Positions 33,821-42,845 of a DNA stretch of 64,000 nucleotides are shown piece after piece. Numbering within the stretch: position 1 is the first letter of the stretch; each line of letters opens with the position of its first letter. A model generated the notes under the pieces. That model saw only the letters and a list, made by a program, of their open reading frames with translations. It was not told the origin of the DNA and did not search any database. Location of the stretch: NCBI GenBank assembly GCA_910578515.1, contig CAJTQR010000001.1, forward strand, positions 806,001-870,000. Reading direction: 5' to 3'. A program made the position numbers and the translations under genes. The stretch is from an uncultured Duncaniella sp. GTDB taxonomy: Bacteria > Bacteroidota > Bacteroidia > Bacteroidales > Muribaculaceae.

Positions 33821-34813
33821 ATGAAAGAAATACTAATAGATGGCGTTATTGCCAAGATGAGTGGTGTGTTGTCGCCGCAACAGCTTTTCGCTCTGCGAAG
33901 GGCACTTGATGATGAACTGACTGAATTCGATGTGACCTCAGCCCCCGAAGGAGTTGAGAAGGCTCGTAAAGCCAATGATGATTTGGCGGTACAGTTCATC
34001 TCTGCCAAGAGAATAGAGGGCTGCTCTGAGAAAACGCTTAACTACTACGAAAATACTATTCGTGCATTCCTTGATGAGACCTCAAAGGAATTGCATGATG
34101 TAACAACTAATGAAATCCGTAAGTATCTTTCGGATTTTCAAGCAAAAAGAAATTCGAGCAAGACTACCGTGGATAATGTTCGACGCATACTGTCGAGTTT
34201 CTTCTCTTGGTTGGAGGATGAGGACTATATCATAAAAAGTCCGGTTAGGCGTATCCACAAAGTGCGTTCTGAAACGACGGTGAAGGAAACCATCAGTGAC
34301 GAGCATTTGGAGAAACTCCGCGATACTTGCACCGAAGTTAGAGACCTTGCTATGATAGACTTCTTAGTATCCACCGGTGTTCGTGTGGGAGAGTTGGTTA
34401 CACTTAATCGCAACGACATTGATTTCAATGAACGTCAGTGCATTGTTCTTGGTAAGGGAAATAAAGAACGGACGGTGTATTTCAATGCAAGAGCTAAAGT
34501 GCATCTACAAAATTATCTGGCGACACGCACAGATGACAATCAGGCGCTATTTGTATCACTCGCTGCCCCCAACAACCGACTCACAATAAGCGGAGTGGAG
34601 TCCAGACTAAGACAACTCGGCAAACAGGCTGAAGTTTGTCGGATACATCCCCATAAATTCAGGCGCACACTGGCAACAATGGCCATTGACAAGGGTATGC
34701 CAATTGAACAAGTGCAGCGACTTCTTGGTCACTGCAAAATTGACACCACGCTCCATTACGCCATGGTGAATCAGACGAATGTGCGTATCGCACATCGCAA
34801 ATTCTTAGGATAA
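33821..34813 (+). CDS. Tyrosine recombinase of the hsdS inversion system
   Basis: The protein has 330 residues. The SAM-like N-domain (about 65-155) contains GCSEKTLNYYENTIRAFLDE. Catalytic Arg is in STGVRVGELVTLNRND (near 190), Lys in VLGKGNKERTVYF, His-x-x-Arg in HPHKFRRTLATMA (near 284), His in LLGHCKIDTTLHYAMV (near 307) and Tyr in the same block. It lies between the two inverted pairs of core sites at the hsdS genes, as in known Bacteroidales phase-variable type I systems. It is likely the enzyme that inverts these segments. Confidence 0.85.
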   Translation: MKEILIDGVIAKMSGVLSPQQLFALRRALDDELTEFDVTSAPEGVEKARKANDDLAVQFISAKRIEGCSEKTLNYYENTIRAFLDETSKELHDVTTNEIRKYLSDFQAKRNSSKTTVDNVRRILSSFFSWLEDEDYIIKSPVRRIHKVRSETTVKETISDEHLEKLRDTCTEVRDLAMIDFLVSTGVRVGELVTLNRNDIDFNERQCIVLGKGNKERTVYFNARAKVHLQNYLATRTDDNQALFVSLAAPNNRLTISGVESRLRQLGKQAEVCRIHPHKFRRTLATMAIDKGMPIEQVQRLLGHCKIDTTLHYAMVNQTNVRIAHRKFLG

Positions 34814-34828
34814 TACACCGATTTTTAG

Positions 34829-34836
34829 TAACTTTG
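34829..34836 (+). promoter_or_regulatory. Promoter -7 element before hsdS
   Basis: TAACTTTG fits TAnnTTTG and lies 24 bp before ATG 34860. It suggests that the plus-strand hsdS is transcribed on its own. The -33 box is not clear. Confidence 0.45.
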
Positions 34837-34859
34837 CAGTCTAAAAACCGACTGCAAAG

Positions 34860-36044
34860 ATGAAACTTAGAGATATTGCAGATTATGTAACGGACAAAAT
34901 CAGTAGCGACGCTATTGATTTGGAATGTTATGTCACTACTGATTCTCTTTTGCAAAGTAAGGCAGGTCGAGAAACAGCCTCAAATCTGCCTCCACAGACT
35001 TGTACCCTTACATTCTTTCGTAAGGGGGATGTTCTCATATCCAATATACGACCATATTTGAAAAAGATATGGATGGCAGATATTGAAGGCGGTTGCAATG
35101 CTGATGTTCTTGTATTGAGGGCAAAAGACGGTCACACCCCGGAATTTTTATATGCGTTATTGCTTCAAGACGTATTCTATGAGTATGCAATGAAAGGTGC
35201 CAAAGGAAGCAAAATGCCCCGTGGAGACAAAGACCAAATTATGCGATATGAAATTCCGACACTTCCTTCTTCTGAAGATAGTATCGGAAAGTTCATTGTG
35301 AGTATCAATGATAAAATTGCGACTAATCGTGAGATAAATCGCAATTTAGAGGCGATGGCCCGTCAGCTCTACGACTATTGGTTCGTACAGTTCGACTTCC
35401 CTGATGAGAACGGCAAGCCCTACAAGTCGAGCGGCGGCAAAATGGTCTGGAATGAAAAGCTGAAGCGTGAGATTCCTGAAGGCTGGACAGATGTTAGGCT
35501 TGATTCATTAACTTCAATCTTTACAGGCAAAAAAGATGTCGCCAAAGTCAAGCCCGGGTCATATAAATTTTTTTCCTGTGCTCCAGACCCCATTCCGTCT
35601 AACGAATATATTATTGACGGAGATGCCATTTTGGTTTCCGGTAATGGAAGTTATACTGGAAGGGTCATGTTTTATTCTGGTAAGGCGGACTTATATCAAC
35701 GTACATATGGATGCATAGTTTCTGATAAAGTAGGGAATATAATGCCTTTCCTGTATTTCACTATGAAAACCCTTTTTGAACCATACCATTCTGGCGGAAA
35801 ACATGGTTCCTCTATCCCATACATAGTATTAAATGACTTAGCTGGTTTTCGATTCCCGTACCACCCCAGGCTAGTTAAGGACTTTATCAGCATGATTTCA
35901 TCTACTTTTTATAGGTTTGTCAACAAAGAAAATGATGAAACAGAATTGCTGATGATAAAGCGTGACAAGCTGTTGCCGTTGCTGATGAACGGTCAGGTGT
36001 CGGTCATGCCGACAGAGGTAAATTGCGATTTATCTCACGATTAA
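34860..36044 (+). CDS. hsdS: Type I restriction specificity subunit, full length, inside the invertible region
   Basis: The protein has 394 residues. Recognition domain 1 spans about 1-155; the spacer helix is NREINRNLEAMARQLYDYWF (near 157-176); domain 2 follows KREIPEGWTDVRL; and the tail is KLLPLLMNGQVSVMPTEVN. HsdS fixes which DNA sequence the methylase/endonuclease complex reads. The gene runs against the hsdR-hsdM operon. Core site C is at its spacer and core site D at its 3' end, so inversion C-D would move its second domain onto the operon hsdS half at 36603. It overlaps that gene by 41 bp. Confidence 0.9.
   Translation: MKLRDIADYVTDKISSDAIDLECYVTTDSLLQSKAGRETASNLPPQTCTLTFFRKGDVLISNIRPYLKKIWMADIEGGCNADVLVLRAKDGHTPEFLYALLLQDVFYEYAMKGAKGSKMPRGDKDQIMRYEIPTLPSSEDSIGKFIVSINDKIATNREINRNLEAMARQLYDYWFVQFDFPDENGKPYKSSGGKMVWNEKLKREIPEGWTDVRLDSLTSIFTGKKDVAKVKPGSYKFFSCAPDPIPSNEYIIDGDAILVSGNGSYTGRVMFYSGKADLYQRTYGCIVSDKVGNIMPFLYFTMKTLFEPYHSGGKHGSSIPYIVLNDLAGFRFPYHPRLVKDFISMISSTFYRFVNKENDETELLMIKRDKLLPLLMNGQVSVMPTEVNCDLSHD
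35334..35348 (+). repeat. hsdS recombination core, site C
   Basis: Core ATAAATCGCAATTTA within the spacer codons (EINRNL) of the full-length hsdS; the GAGGCGATGGC arm follows it, as in site B. Confidence 0.7.
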
Positions 36045-36603
36045 GCGCAATCTTACGGTCAATAAGATTAAGTATTTCAATAAGGCGCATTTGACCTTCT
36101 AATGTCGAGGGACAATAGATTTTTAACTCTTTAATGGTATCTTGTGAAATATTGTCTCTTGCAGATCCAGAACTAAGTGAAACTAAATGAGAATATAAGT
36201 TCTCAATATAGTATTTTACAAAAAGTGGCGAAAAATCTTTATGTGGCAGAATCGCGCAAATGGCTTGATTTGTGCATGCAGGTATTTTAAGTATTGAAGT
36301 TTTACCTGCTGTAGCCCCATACATTGCAACTAAAACTGTATCTTTGGGGTACATTTTAGTCGAGCTATTCTCATATCCACTTTGGGTAATAAAATTTTGA
36401 GGTTCAGATATAGTCGCGCTGTTCAATTCTCCACTATTTATCCACGGAATTGTCCCATTGGTATAGTATGCGGGATTGGAAGCAGTCGGTGTCGCGCCTG
36501 ACCCAGTCTTAAATACATCAGCGATTCGAACCTCTTTCCATCCATTGGGGAGATTTCGTCTTTTATATATTTTCTTTAATCCTATCATAGAATTCGAGGA
36601 CAT
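36004..36603 (-). CDS. hsdS: Type I specificity half-subunit joined to the hsdR-hsdM operon
   Basis: The protein has 199 residues: one recognition domain (GWKEVRIADVFKTGSGATPT ... ISQDTIKELKIYCPS) and the spacer start NREINRN, where the reading runs into the site D arm and ends LPLSA. It is thus cut off exactly at the recombination core. It may act as a half-S protein or be inactive in this orientation. It lies 18 bp after rhuM in the R-M operon, so it is the expression site. Inversion between sites D and C would give it a complete C-terminal half. Confidence 0.85.
   Translation of the reverse strand: MSSNSMIGLKKIYKRRNLPNGWKEVRIADVFKTGSGATPTASNPAYYTNGTIPWINSGELNSATISEPQNFITQSGYENSSTKMYPKDTVLVAMYGATAGKTSILKIPACTNQAICAILPHKDFSPLFVKYYIENLYSHLVSLSSGSARDNISQDTIKELKIYCPSTLEGQMRLIEILNLIDRKIALNREINRNLPLSA
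36019..36033 (-). repeat. hsdS recombination core, site D (expression site)
   Basis: Core ATAAATCGCAATTTA on the minus strand, followed by the CCTCTGTCGGCATGACC arm shared with site A. It lies where the operon-linked hsdS is truncated. Confidence 0.75.
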
Positions 36604-36621
36604 CGTTTTGTTTTATGATGA

Positions 36622-37623
36622 CTAATCTTTATCTAACATACCTCTGATTTCTTTATCGAAATCGGAGTCAATTTGTTGTGTCGGATTGAAAAGGTCGTAT
36701 TCAGCTTCTGCTTTTGCCTTAGCTTGTGCCGCCGAGATATTTCCGCGATTAGGAAGTATCTTGTAGTCGTTGAAGGTCAAAAATTTATTGACACTTGCGG
36801 CAAATTGTTCCATATTGAATACATTACCTCGCTCAATTTGACTCTCGATGTAATCGAAGTAAGATGTTACGGTGCGTTCAAGCGATCGTATCTCTTTTTC
36901 CGAAAGATAATTTTTAGCAATGCTGACATCTGATTTAAGGATGCGGCCATCGGGGGCATATTTCCAAGTGGTCAGACCCATGTGTGGTTTTGTATGGTCT
37001 GCTCCGGCATGGATGATTTCGGCTGCCGTATGTCCGGTAATCGCATAATGAAACCGATTTTGTACCATTGCATAAAACTCTTTTGTTGTTGGGGCAAGAC
37101 GGTCGTAATCGATGCTGCATTCGGCATAAATGTCGGTTATCTGTTGCCAAATTCGCCGTTCGCTGGCTCGGATTGAGCGAACTCTCTCAAGAAGTTCCCG
37201 GAAATAATCTTGACCAAACACGGCGTTTCCCTGCTTTAAGCGGTCATCATCGAGAACAAAACCTTTGCGGATATACTCATTCAAGACACGAGTAGCCCAC
37301 TGACGGAAAAGAGTGGCCCTCTGACTATTCACACGATATCCGACGCTAATAATAGCATCAAGAGAATAAAAAGTTTGTTCTCGTTTTACCTGACGGTTTC
37401 CTTCTTGCTGAACTATTAAGTTTTTCTTAATAGTTGCCTCAGGGGTCAGTTCATTGGTCCCGTAGATGTTTTTGAGGTGTTGATTTATTGCAGGAACAGA
37501 CACATCAAATAATTGAGACATGGCCTTTTGAGTCAGCCATAAAGTCTCATTTTCCACATAGGCCTGAACAGTCCCCGAGCTATCAGGCAAATTATATAAT
37601 ATAAACTGTATTTCTTTTGCCAT
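36622..37623 (-). CDS. RhuM family protein in the type I R-M operon
   Basis: The protein has 333 residues. It holds ETLWLTQKAMSQLFDVSVPA, the block YSLDAIISVGYRVNSQRATL and YAMVQNRFHYAITGHTAAE, the RhuM pattern also seen at 22034-23056. It lies between hsdM (5 bp) and hsdS (18 bp) and is surely co-transcribed. RhuM proteins are frequent companions of type I systems in Bacteroidota; their activity is not established. Confidence 0.85.
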   Translation of the reverse strand: MAKEIQFILYNLPDSSGTVQAYVENETLWLTQKAMSQLFDVSVPAINQHLKNIYGTNELTPEATIKKNLIVQQEGNRQVKREQTFYSLDAIISVGYRVNSQRATLFRQWATRVLNEYIRKGFVLDDDRLKQGNAVFGQDYFRELLERVRSIRASERRIWQQITDIYAECSIDYDRLAPTTKEFYAMVQNRFHYAITGHTAAEIIHAGADHTKPHMGLTTWKYAPDGRILKSDVSIAKNYLSEKEIRSLERTVTSYFDYIESQIERGNVFNMEQFAASVNKFLTFNDYKILPNRGNISAAQAKAKAEAEYDLFNPTQQIDSDFDKEIRGMLDKD

Positions 37624-37628
37624 TGATA

Positions 37629-39272
37629 TCAGGAGTTGAATTTGAGGGTATCGAGCTGTTTGAGGATTTCTGATTCAAGGCGATGGCTCTCATTGAACAG
37701 TTCCGTAAGTTTTGAACGATAACCATTCATGCGCTGTTCAAACTCCTCTGCTGTTATGTCAACATACTCAATCTTGATGTCGAAATATTGACCGGCAGAG
37801 AGGGAATAACCTTTCTCCTTTATTTCATCGTATGTGACTGCTACGGAGAAACCATCCTCGGCTTTCTTATCGCGGAAAGTATCTACAATCTTGTCGATTT
37901 CTTCCGGGCGAAGACGCTTTTTCTGATTGTTGCCCTCCTTGTATTCTTCTCCAAGTTTTGAGGCATCAACAAGAATAACCTTCTCAGTGGCACGTGAATT
38001 GTCGAAGAAAAGGACTGACACGTTAGTACCTGTATTGGCAAAAACGTTTGAAGGCATTGAAACTACACCATAGACAATCTTGTTGTCAACAATGTGTTTT
38101 AGGATTTTATTCTCAATACCTGACTTGGCGGTAATGAATCCTGTTGGAATGACGATAGCTCCTTTGCCTGTCTTTTTCAGGGAATTTATAACATGCTGGA
38201 TGAAGCAGGTGTATATTGCCATGCTCTCCTTTTTCTTTGCCGGAATATTTGGTACACCTGCCCAGAATCGTGCAGGTTGGGCTGCAATCTTTTCGCGTGT
38301 ATCCGAGAAATCCATCTTGAATGGAGGATTGGAAACCACATAGTCAAACTGGCGAATTGCACTTCCTTCATCATTCTTATGATATGGGGAGACAAGAGTG
38401 TCTCCTTGAATGGCATGGTCAAGTGATGAAACCAATCCGTTGAGAAGCAGATTGAGTTTCAACATCTTGTTGCTTCGTTGGGAAATATCCTGAGCGAAGA
38501 TTGTGCATTTGCTGTTGCCAACCCTATGAGCCAACGCCATTAGCAGTGTGCCTGTACCGGCTGAAGGGTCGTATGCCTCGATATTGTGGAGGTCGTCATC
38601 GTCATTCACAAGAAGCCGGGCCATGATGGTTGCGATGGCATGGGGGGTGTAGTATTCAGCATATTTGCCACCTCCTGCTGTATTGTAATCCTTGATTAGA
38701 TATTCAAAAATAGTTGCGAAGAAGTCATAACCTTTTTCATCGGAGAATGCATCTTCGAATGAGAAGTTGACAAGTTTATCAACCAATGCACGTGCGAAAG
38801 CTGGGCGTTGGTCGATGTCGGTGACGTATGGCGTGAGGCGTTCAAAGAGGGGTATCTTTGTATTCTGTGTAGTTTGAGTAGAGAATATGTCGATGTTCTG
38901 TTCTGCAATATCTGTCATGGTCGCATCGAATATCTCGTCAAATTCTCCTCGGCTCTGACGATTCCAAAGGCTATACATAAGATGCTCCGGACGCAGTTTC
39001 AGTGTTTCAGGCGGCAATGAGACAAGAAGAAGCTGCCGCTCTGTCTCTGCCATTTCGGAATATGCAAGTTCCCATCGCTCGGAGTCCTGAATTTTCTTTG
39101 CAAAGGGACTCTTGGCAATTTTCAATTCATGCCCGAATTTATCGTTGAGAAACTTATACATGAATATCTGAGTGATAATCTTGTATTCGTTGCCATCGTT
39201 GCCGAGCCCGTAGGATTGACATGTGGCTTTGAGGTCATCGATAAGACGTATGGTTTTTTCTTTGATGTTCAT
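37629..39272 (-). CDS. hsdM: Type I restriction-modification methyltransferase subunit
   Basis: The protein has 547 residues. The SAM-binding motif is AYDPSAGTGTLLMALAH near 235, and the catalytic N6-adenine motif is YVVSNPPFKMDFSD near 310. The N-terminal HsdM_N helical bundle is at 1-130. Its ATG shares one base with the hsdR stop (TAATG). It methylates adenine at the site chosen by HsdS and forms the complex with HsdR. Confidence 0.95.
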   Translation of the reverse strand: MNIKEKTIRLIDDLKATCQSYGLGNDGNEYKIITQIFMYKFLNDKFGHELKIAKSPFAKKIQDSERWELAYSEMAETERQLLLVSLPPETLKLRPEHLMYSLWNRQSRGEFDEIFDATMTDIAEQNIDIFSTQTTQNTKIPLFERLTPYVTDIDQRPAFARALVDKLVNFSFEDAFSDEKGYDFFATIFEYLIKDYNTAGGGKYAEYYTPHAIATIMARLLVNDDDDLHNIEAYDPSAGTGTLLMALAHRVGNSKCTIFAQDISQRSNKMLKLNLLLNGLVSSLDHAIQGDTLVSPYHKNDEGSAIRQFDYVVSNPPFKMDFSDTREKIAAQPARFWAGVPNIPAKKKESMAIYTCFIQHVINSLKKTGKGAIVIPTGFITAKSGIENKILKHIVDNKIVYGVVSMPSNVFANTGTNVSVLFFDNSRATEKVILVDASKLGEEYKEGNNQKKRLRPEEIDKIVDTFRDKKAEDGFSVAVTYDEIKEKGYSLSAGQYFDIKIEYVDITAEEFEQRMNGYRSKLTELFNESHRLESEILKQLDTLKFNS

Positions 39273-42200
39273 TAGCAGGCTGCGTATGTGGCGTTATACT
39301 GGTTGAGGTACTGACGGGCAATGCCGTTTTTGACAAAATCGTAATCCTCGATTGTGGCGGTATCGCTAATCTGAGGGAAATGATACAGCATATTAGCGAC
39401 AATGGATAGGACTGTCTGCTCGAAGTAGGCATCCTTTTTCAAGATGTCATTCTTGTCATATACCCGTTGGTCAACCTCCGATTTTATCATGTTGAGAATT
39501 ATACTGATTTCATAATCACTGAAAGTGAAAATAGGTTTTGCGGATTTCTCTTTGCGATCATGATTCACCTCCCGGATTCTTTTGTGAACACGGGCGAACT
39601 TGGCATCTCCATTATACTTCTTTAGAAGTGCTTTGTTGGCCGTTTGAATAGCTTTCAATCTGACAATAATCGAATCGAGAGCGGCTGTTTCTTCATTGAA
39701 CTTGGCAATGGAATCAATAACAAAGCCGTGCTCCTTGAACCGCTGGGTGAAGGCTTCTCTAAGGGTGATGAATTCCGGATCGTCTTGGTCAATATTGTCC
39801 ATAAAGGCTCGGATAGTATCGCGCCATTTGTCTTGCAGCTCGCGGCCACCGGAAATAAGTTTCAGCTCCTCTTCTCCAATCTTTGAGAAGGTGAACTCAA
39901 TATCCTGCATTGCCTCGTTTACAAGAATGGTGGTCTGCTCATTTGCATTGAAGGCTTCTTTCTGATTGATAATGGTGATGTGATGCTGTACCTCTTTCAG
40001 CATATCTGGAAGTTTGGTCAGTTCCACCTTTGAAAATTTCTCCTTCAACTCATCATCGCCGAAAGTGCGGACAAGGTTGCCGCAGTCGCGGGCTGCCTCC
40101 AACACTTTTTTCAACTTCAACAGTTCCTCCTTGTCTTGTATTGTTGAAACCTCCGAACTGAATTCCTCAACATTATCAACGGTATATTCAAACAAGGTGT
40201 CGTGAATATCTCGCATCGTGTCAAGTATTTCCTGCGGATTTTCGAGCACTTGTGTGAATGTGTTGGTTACTCGGCTACCGTCTTCTTCTGGGTCGTTGAA
40301 ACGATTCAATTCCTGAAGATAAGCCTCGTTGGTTTCTTCGAAGTTGCGCTTGATGTCTGCAAAGTCTATGATGTAGCCGTAGCGATTATTCTTATATGGG
40401 CGGTTGACGCGAGTCAGAGCTTGAAGAAGATTGTGGTCTTTCAGTTTTCTGCCGAAGTAAAGGCGCTTCAAACGCGGAGCGTCAAATCCTGTCAGAAGCA
40501 TATTGAACACAATCAGCACATCTACGGTCATGTTTTTCTTGAAGTCCTTTACTATTTGCTTGCGGGTCTCCTTATCGTCTGTATCGTGGAGAATAAGTTT
40601 TGCCTTGATGTTGGTAGGGAAAGAGGCGTCTTTGTTCATTTCTCGTTGCACTTCATCCCAATACATTGCCAAGTTACGGGCTTGTCCGCTTGTTTCGCAG
40701 ATAATCATACCTCCGAGGGTATTGTCGCCATGTTGCTGACGGAATCGTGTGAGGTCGGTTATGACATAGCGGATAAGTTCCTTGACATAGTTCTCATGCT
40801 CGATGATGGTTGACTTCTGAACATCCTTTTTTAGAACAAGTTGCTCTAACTTATCCATAATCTGAGTGAGCTTCTCCTTGTAGGAGGTCTCAATCTCTTC
40901 ACGGATAATTTTTAGAGTATAGCCGTCTGCTATCGAGCGGTCATAGTAATATGTGTGGAAATAGTCACTAAAGACTGTAGCGGTGGCCTTTTCATCTTTA
41001 AGAAGAGGAGTGCCGGTCAGCGCAATCTTAATGGAATTGGGGTCTGCATCGAAAAGATTGGCAAGGAAGCAACCGCCGGGACGATAGCCACGGTGTGCCT
41101 CGTCAAGAATGAACACTCTCTGAAGATTTGTAGCATACTCTGGAAGTTTTACTTTTTCCTTGTCTTCTGCGAAACGCTGGATGTTCACTACCGTTATTTC
41201 CTGTTTGCCGCTTGCGCCCTGCTGAGACTGGTTGCTGCGGAACTGATCCATCAATTCTTTTCTGGAATTGGCGGTAGTAACTACCAAGCCTCGAGCTTCA
41301 AATTCCTGTGTTGCTTGTTCGAGAAGGTCGAGACGGTCAACAATAAAGTAGAATTTGGCGACTTTATTTTGTTTGGCAAAATAGTCGTTAAGGAAATAGG
41401 CTAAATGATAGGATAATGCTGTTTTGCCGCTGCCTTGTGTATGCCATACCACGCCGGCCTTTGCCCCGTTCTCAAGATGTTCTCTGATTGCCAATGCCGC
41501 GAACATCTGTTGATAGCGCATGATATGTTTTTGGTCGGTAATCTCAATCTTTCCGTCAACCTCACGCTCAGATTTTACGTATGCGATGCCGTATCTGAGG
41601 ATAAACAGCAAACGTTCCGGAGAGCACATTGAGGTCAGTATGCGGTTGGTTGGCGTATTGGTATCGAGATTAGTCTTGTATTCCGGAGTTGTATGAATAA
41701 CTTCGCAATTGAAGTCTTTAAGAATTTTCTTCTCAAAGTCCTTGTTTATGGGTTTATATGGGTAATTCCGATTGTATGGCGCTATATCAGCATTCGAGCG
41801 ATTTTCCTCGCGGAAACAGTTGAATGGGGCAGACTCTTTTGCAGCTGTGCAATAGAATGCACCTTGCAACGGAACAATCCCTCCCATTGTGTCATACTCC
41901 ATATTGTTAGAGAATATCATCAACTGAGTAATGTTGATAAAGGAACGGAAACGCTTGTTGGGGAACCGCTGTAGATTCATCCGCTTACTTTCCGCGACCA
42001 TACCGCCGGAGTTATTTGGTTTCTTCACTTCAATGAAAACCAAAGGCATACCGTTTACAAACAATGTAATATCCGGTCTGAACTCATCTTGACCATTCTT
42101 GCAGGTGAATTCGGCAGTAAAATGAAATGTGTTGTTGGATGGGGTATCATAGTCAATCAGTTTGACTGGAGACACCGCCTTTAGTCTCTGATAGAAAGCA

Positions 42201-42445
42201 TATCCAAGGTCATCATTCTTCAAGTCATTGTGCATGTCTTGAAGTATTTGGGAAGCTGAAACAGGAGAGTTTGGATTCAGGTTATTAAATTGCTTTTGGA
42301 AGACCTCAATAAGAATATTGGTAGAAGGGTCATAGACTGTTCCTGCATCTTCCTCAGATATTTTCCCAAAATATGTATATCCTAAACGAGTCAGATGTAC
42401 CATTGCCGGCATCTGCACGCGGGTTGCTTCATTAAATTTGCTCAT
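39272..42445 (-). CDS. hsdR: Type I restriction endonuclease subunit R
   Basis: The protein has 1057 residues. The nuclease motif is FRPDITLFVNGMPLVFIEVKK (D...ExK) near 140. The translocase has Walker A HTQGSGKTALSYHLAY near 337, DEAH in FILDEAHRGYRPG near 445 and LTGFDAPRLKRLYFGRK near 660. HsdR moves DNA and cleaves unmodified targets. It overlaps the Xre gene by 4 bp upstream and hsdM by 1 bp downstream. Confidence 0.95.
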   Translation of the reverse strand: MSKFNEATRVQMPAMVHLTRLGYTYFGKISEEDAGTVYDPSTNILIEVFQKQFNNLNPNSPVSASQILQDMHNDLKNDDLGYAFYQRLKAVSPVKLIDYDTPSNNTFHFTAEFTCKNGQDEFRPDITLFVNGMPLVFIEVKKPNNSGGMVAESKRMNLQRFPNKRFRSFINITQLMIFSNNMEYDTMGGIVPLQGAFYCTAAKESAPFNCFREENRSNADIAPYNRNYPYKPINKDFEKKILKDFNCEVIHTTPEYKTNLDTNTPTNRILTSMCSPERLLFILRYGIAYVKSEREVDGKIEITDQKHIMRYQQMFAALAIREHLENGAKAGVVWHTQGSGKTALSYHLAYFLNDYFAKQNKVAKFYFIVDRLDLLEQATQEFEARGLVVTTANSRKELMDQFRSNQSQQGASGKQEITVVNIQRFAEDKEKVKLPEYATNLQRVFILDEAHRGYRPGGCFLANLFDADPNSIKIALTGTPLLKDEKATATVFSDYFHTYYYDRSIADGYTLKIIREEIETSYKEKLTQIMDKLEQLVLKKDVQKSTIIEHENYVKELIRYVITDLTRFRQQHGDNTLGGMIICETSGQARNLAMYWDEVQREMNKDASFPTNIKAKLILHDTDDKETRKQIVKDFKKNMTVDVLIVFNMLLTGFDAPRLKRLYFGRKLKDHNLLQALTRVNRPYKNNRYGYIIDFADIKRNFEETNEAYLQELNRFNDPEEDGSRVTNTFTQVLENPQEILDTMRDIHDTLFEYTVDNVEEFSSEVSTIQDKEELLKLKKVLEAARDCGNLVRTFGDDELKEKFSKVELTKLPDMLKEVQHHITIINQKEAFNANEQTTILVNEAMQDIEFTFSKIGEEELKLISGGRELQDKWRDTIRAFMDNIDQDDPEFITLREAFTQRFKEHGFVIDSIAKFNEETAALDSIIVRLKAIQTANKALLKKYNGDAKFARVHKRIREVNHDRKEKSAKPIFTFSDYEISIILNMIKSEVDQRVYDKNDILKKDAYFEQTVLSIVANMLYHFPQISDTATIEDYDFVKNGIARQYLNQYNATYAAC

Positions 42446-42702
42446 AATGTGCCGTCTTTTCTGCCGTATGAGACATAAGGCTCGGAAGCCATATCAAATA
42501 AAAAATTGGAATGAAGGAGGGTGCGAACATCCACTTTCAAACACTGCGCAATCTCAGAAAGAGTTTCCAATGACGGTTGTGCTGTATTGGTACACCACTT
42601 CGACACAGTTGCCGGGTCTTTCCCAAGCTGCTGTGCAAGCCATTTATTAGTCTTTTTCTGCTCTGCGAGCACTATTTTTAATCGATTTATGTCTTTTCCC
42701 AT
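42442..42702 (-). CDS. Xre-family controller of the type I R-M operon
   Basis: The protein has 86 residues. The HTH is NKWLAQQLGKDPATVSKWCT (about 19-38). It is the first gene of the operon, overlaps hsdR by 4 bp, and lies 35 bp below an exact promoter. It probably represses or times the restriction genes, like other C-type controllers. Confidence 0.8.
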   Translation of the reverse strand: MGKDINRLKIVLAEQKKTNKWLAQQLGKDPATVSKWCTNTAQPSLETLSEIAQCLKVDVRTLLHSNFLFDMASEPYVSYGRKDGTL

Positions 42703-42736
42703 TTTCTGAGATTAGTTATATCATTTGCGTATTATG

Positions 42737-42767
42737 CAAATTTAGTGATAAATTTTGATGTGGCAAA
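42737..42767 (-). promoter_or_regulatory. Consensus promoter of the type I R-M operon
   Basis: On the minus strand: TTTG (42767-42764), 19 bp, TAAATTTG (42744-42737). Exact fit to the Bacteroidota consensus, upstream of ATG 42702. Confidence 0.75.
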
Positions 42768-42790
42768 AGAATATGCTAAGAAACATATAA

Positions 42791-42827
42791 ACGCCACCCC
42801 GGCGAGGAAGACTCGTCGGCGTGGCGT
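42791..42827 (-). terminator. Terminator of mobilisable element copy B
   Basis: ACGCCACCCCGGCGAG (42791-42806) and CTCGTCGGCGTGGCGT (42812-42827) form a 16 bp stem with two imperfect pairs and a 5 nt loop. On the minus strand it is followed by a T-rich tract, so it ends the operon whose last gene stops at 42846. Confidence 0.8.
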
Positions 42828-42845
42828 GGGAGGGATTGGTGTGGA

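Noticed and set aside
40202..40813. 203-codon plus-strand ORF
   Set aside because: Lies wholly antisense to hsdR, whose motifs are intact; mirror frame of a real gene.
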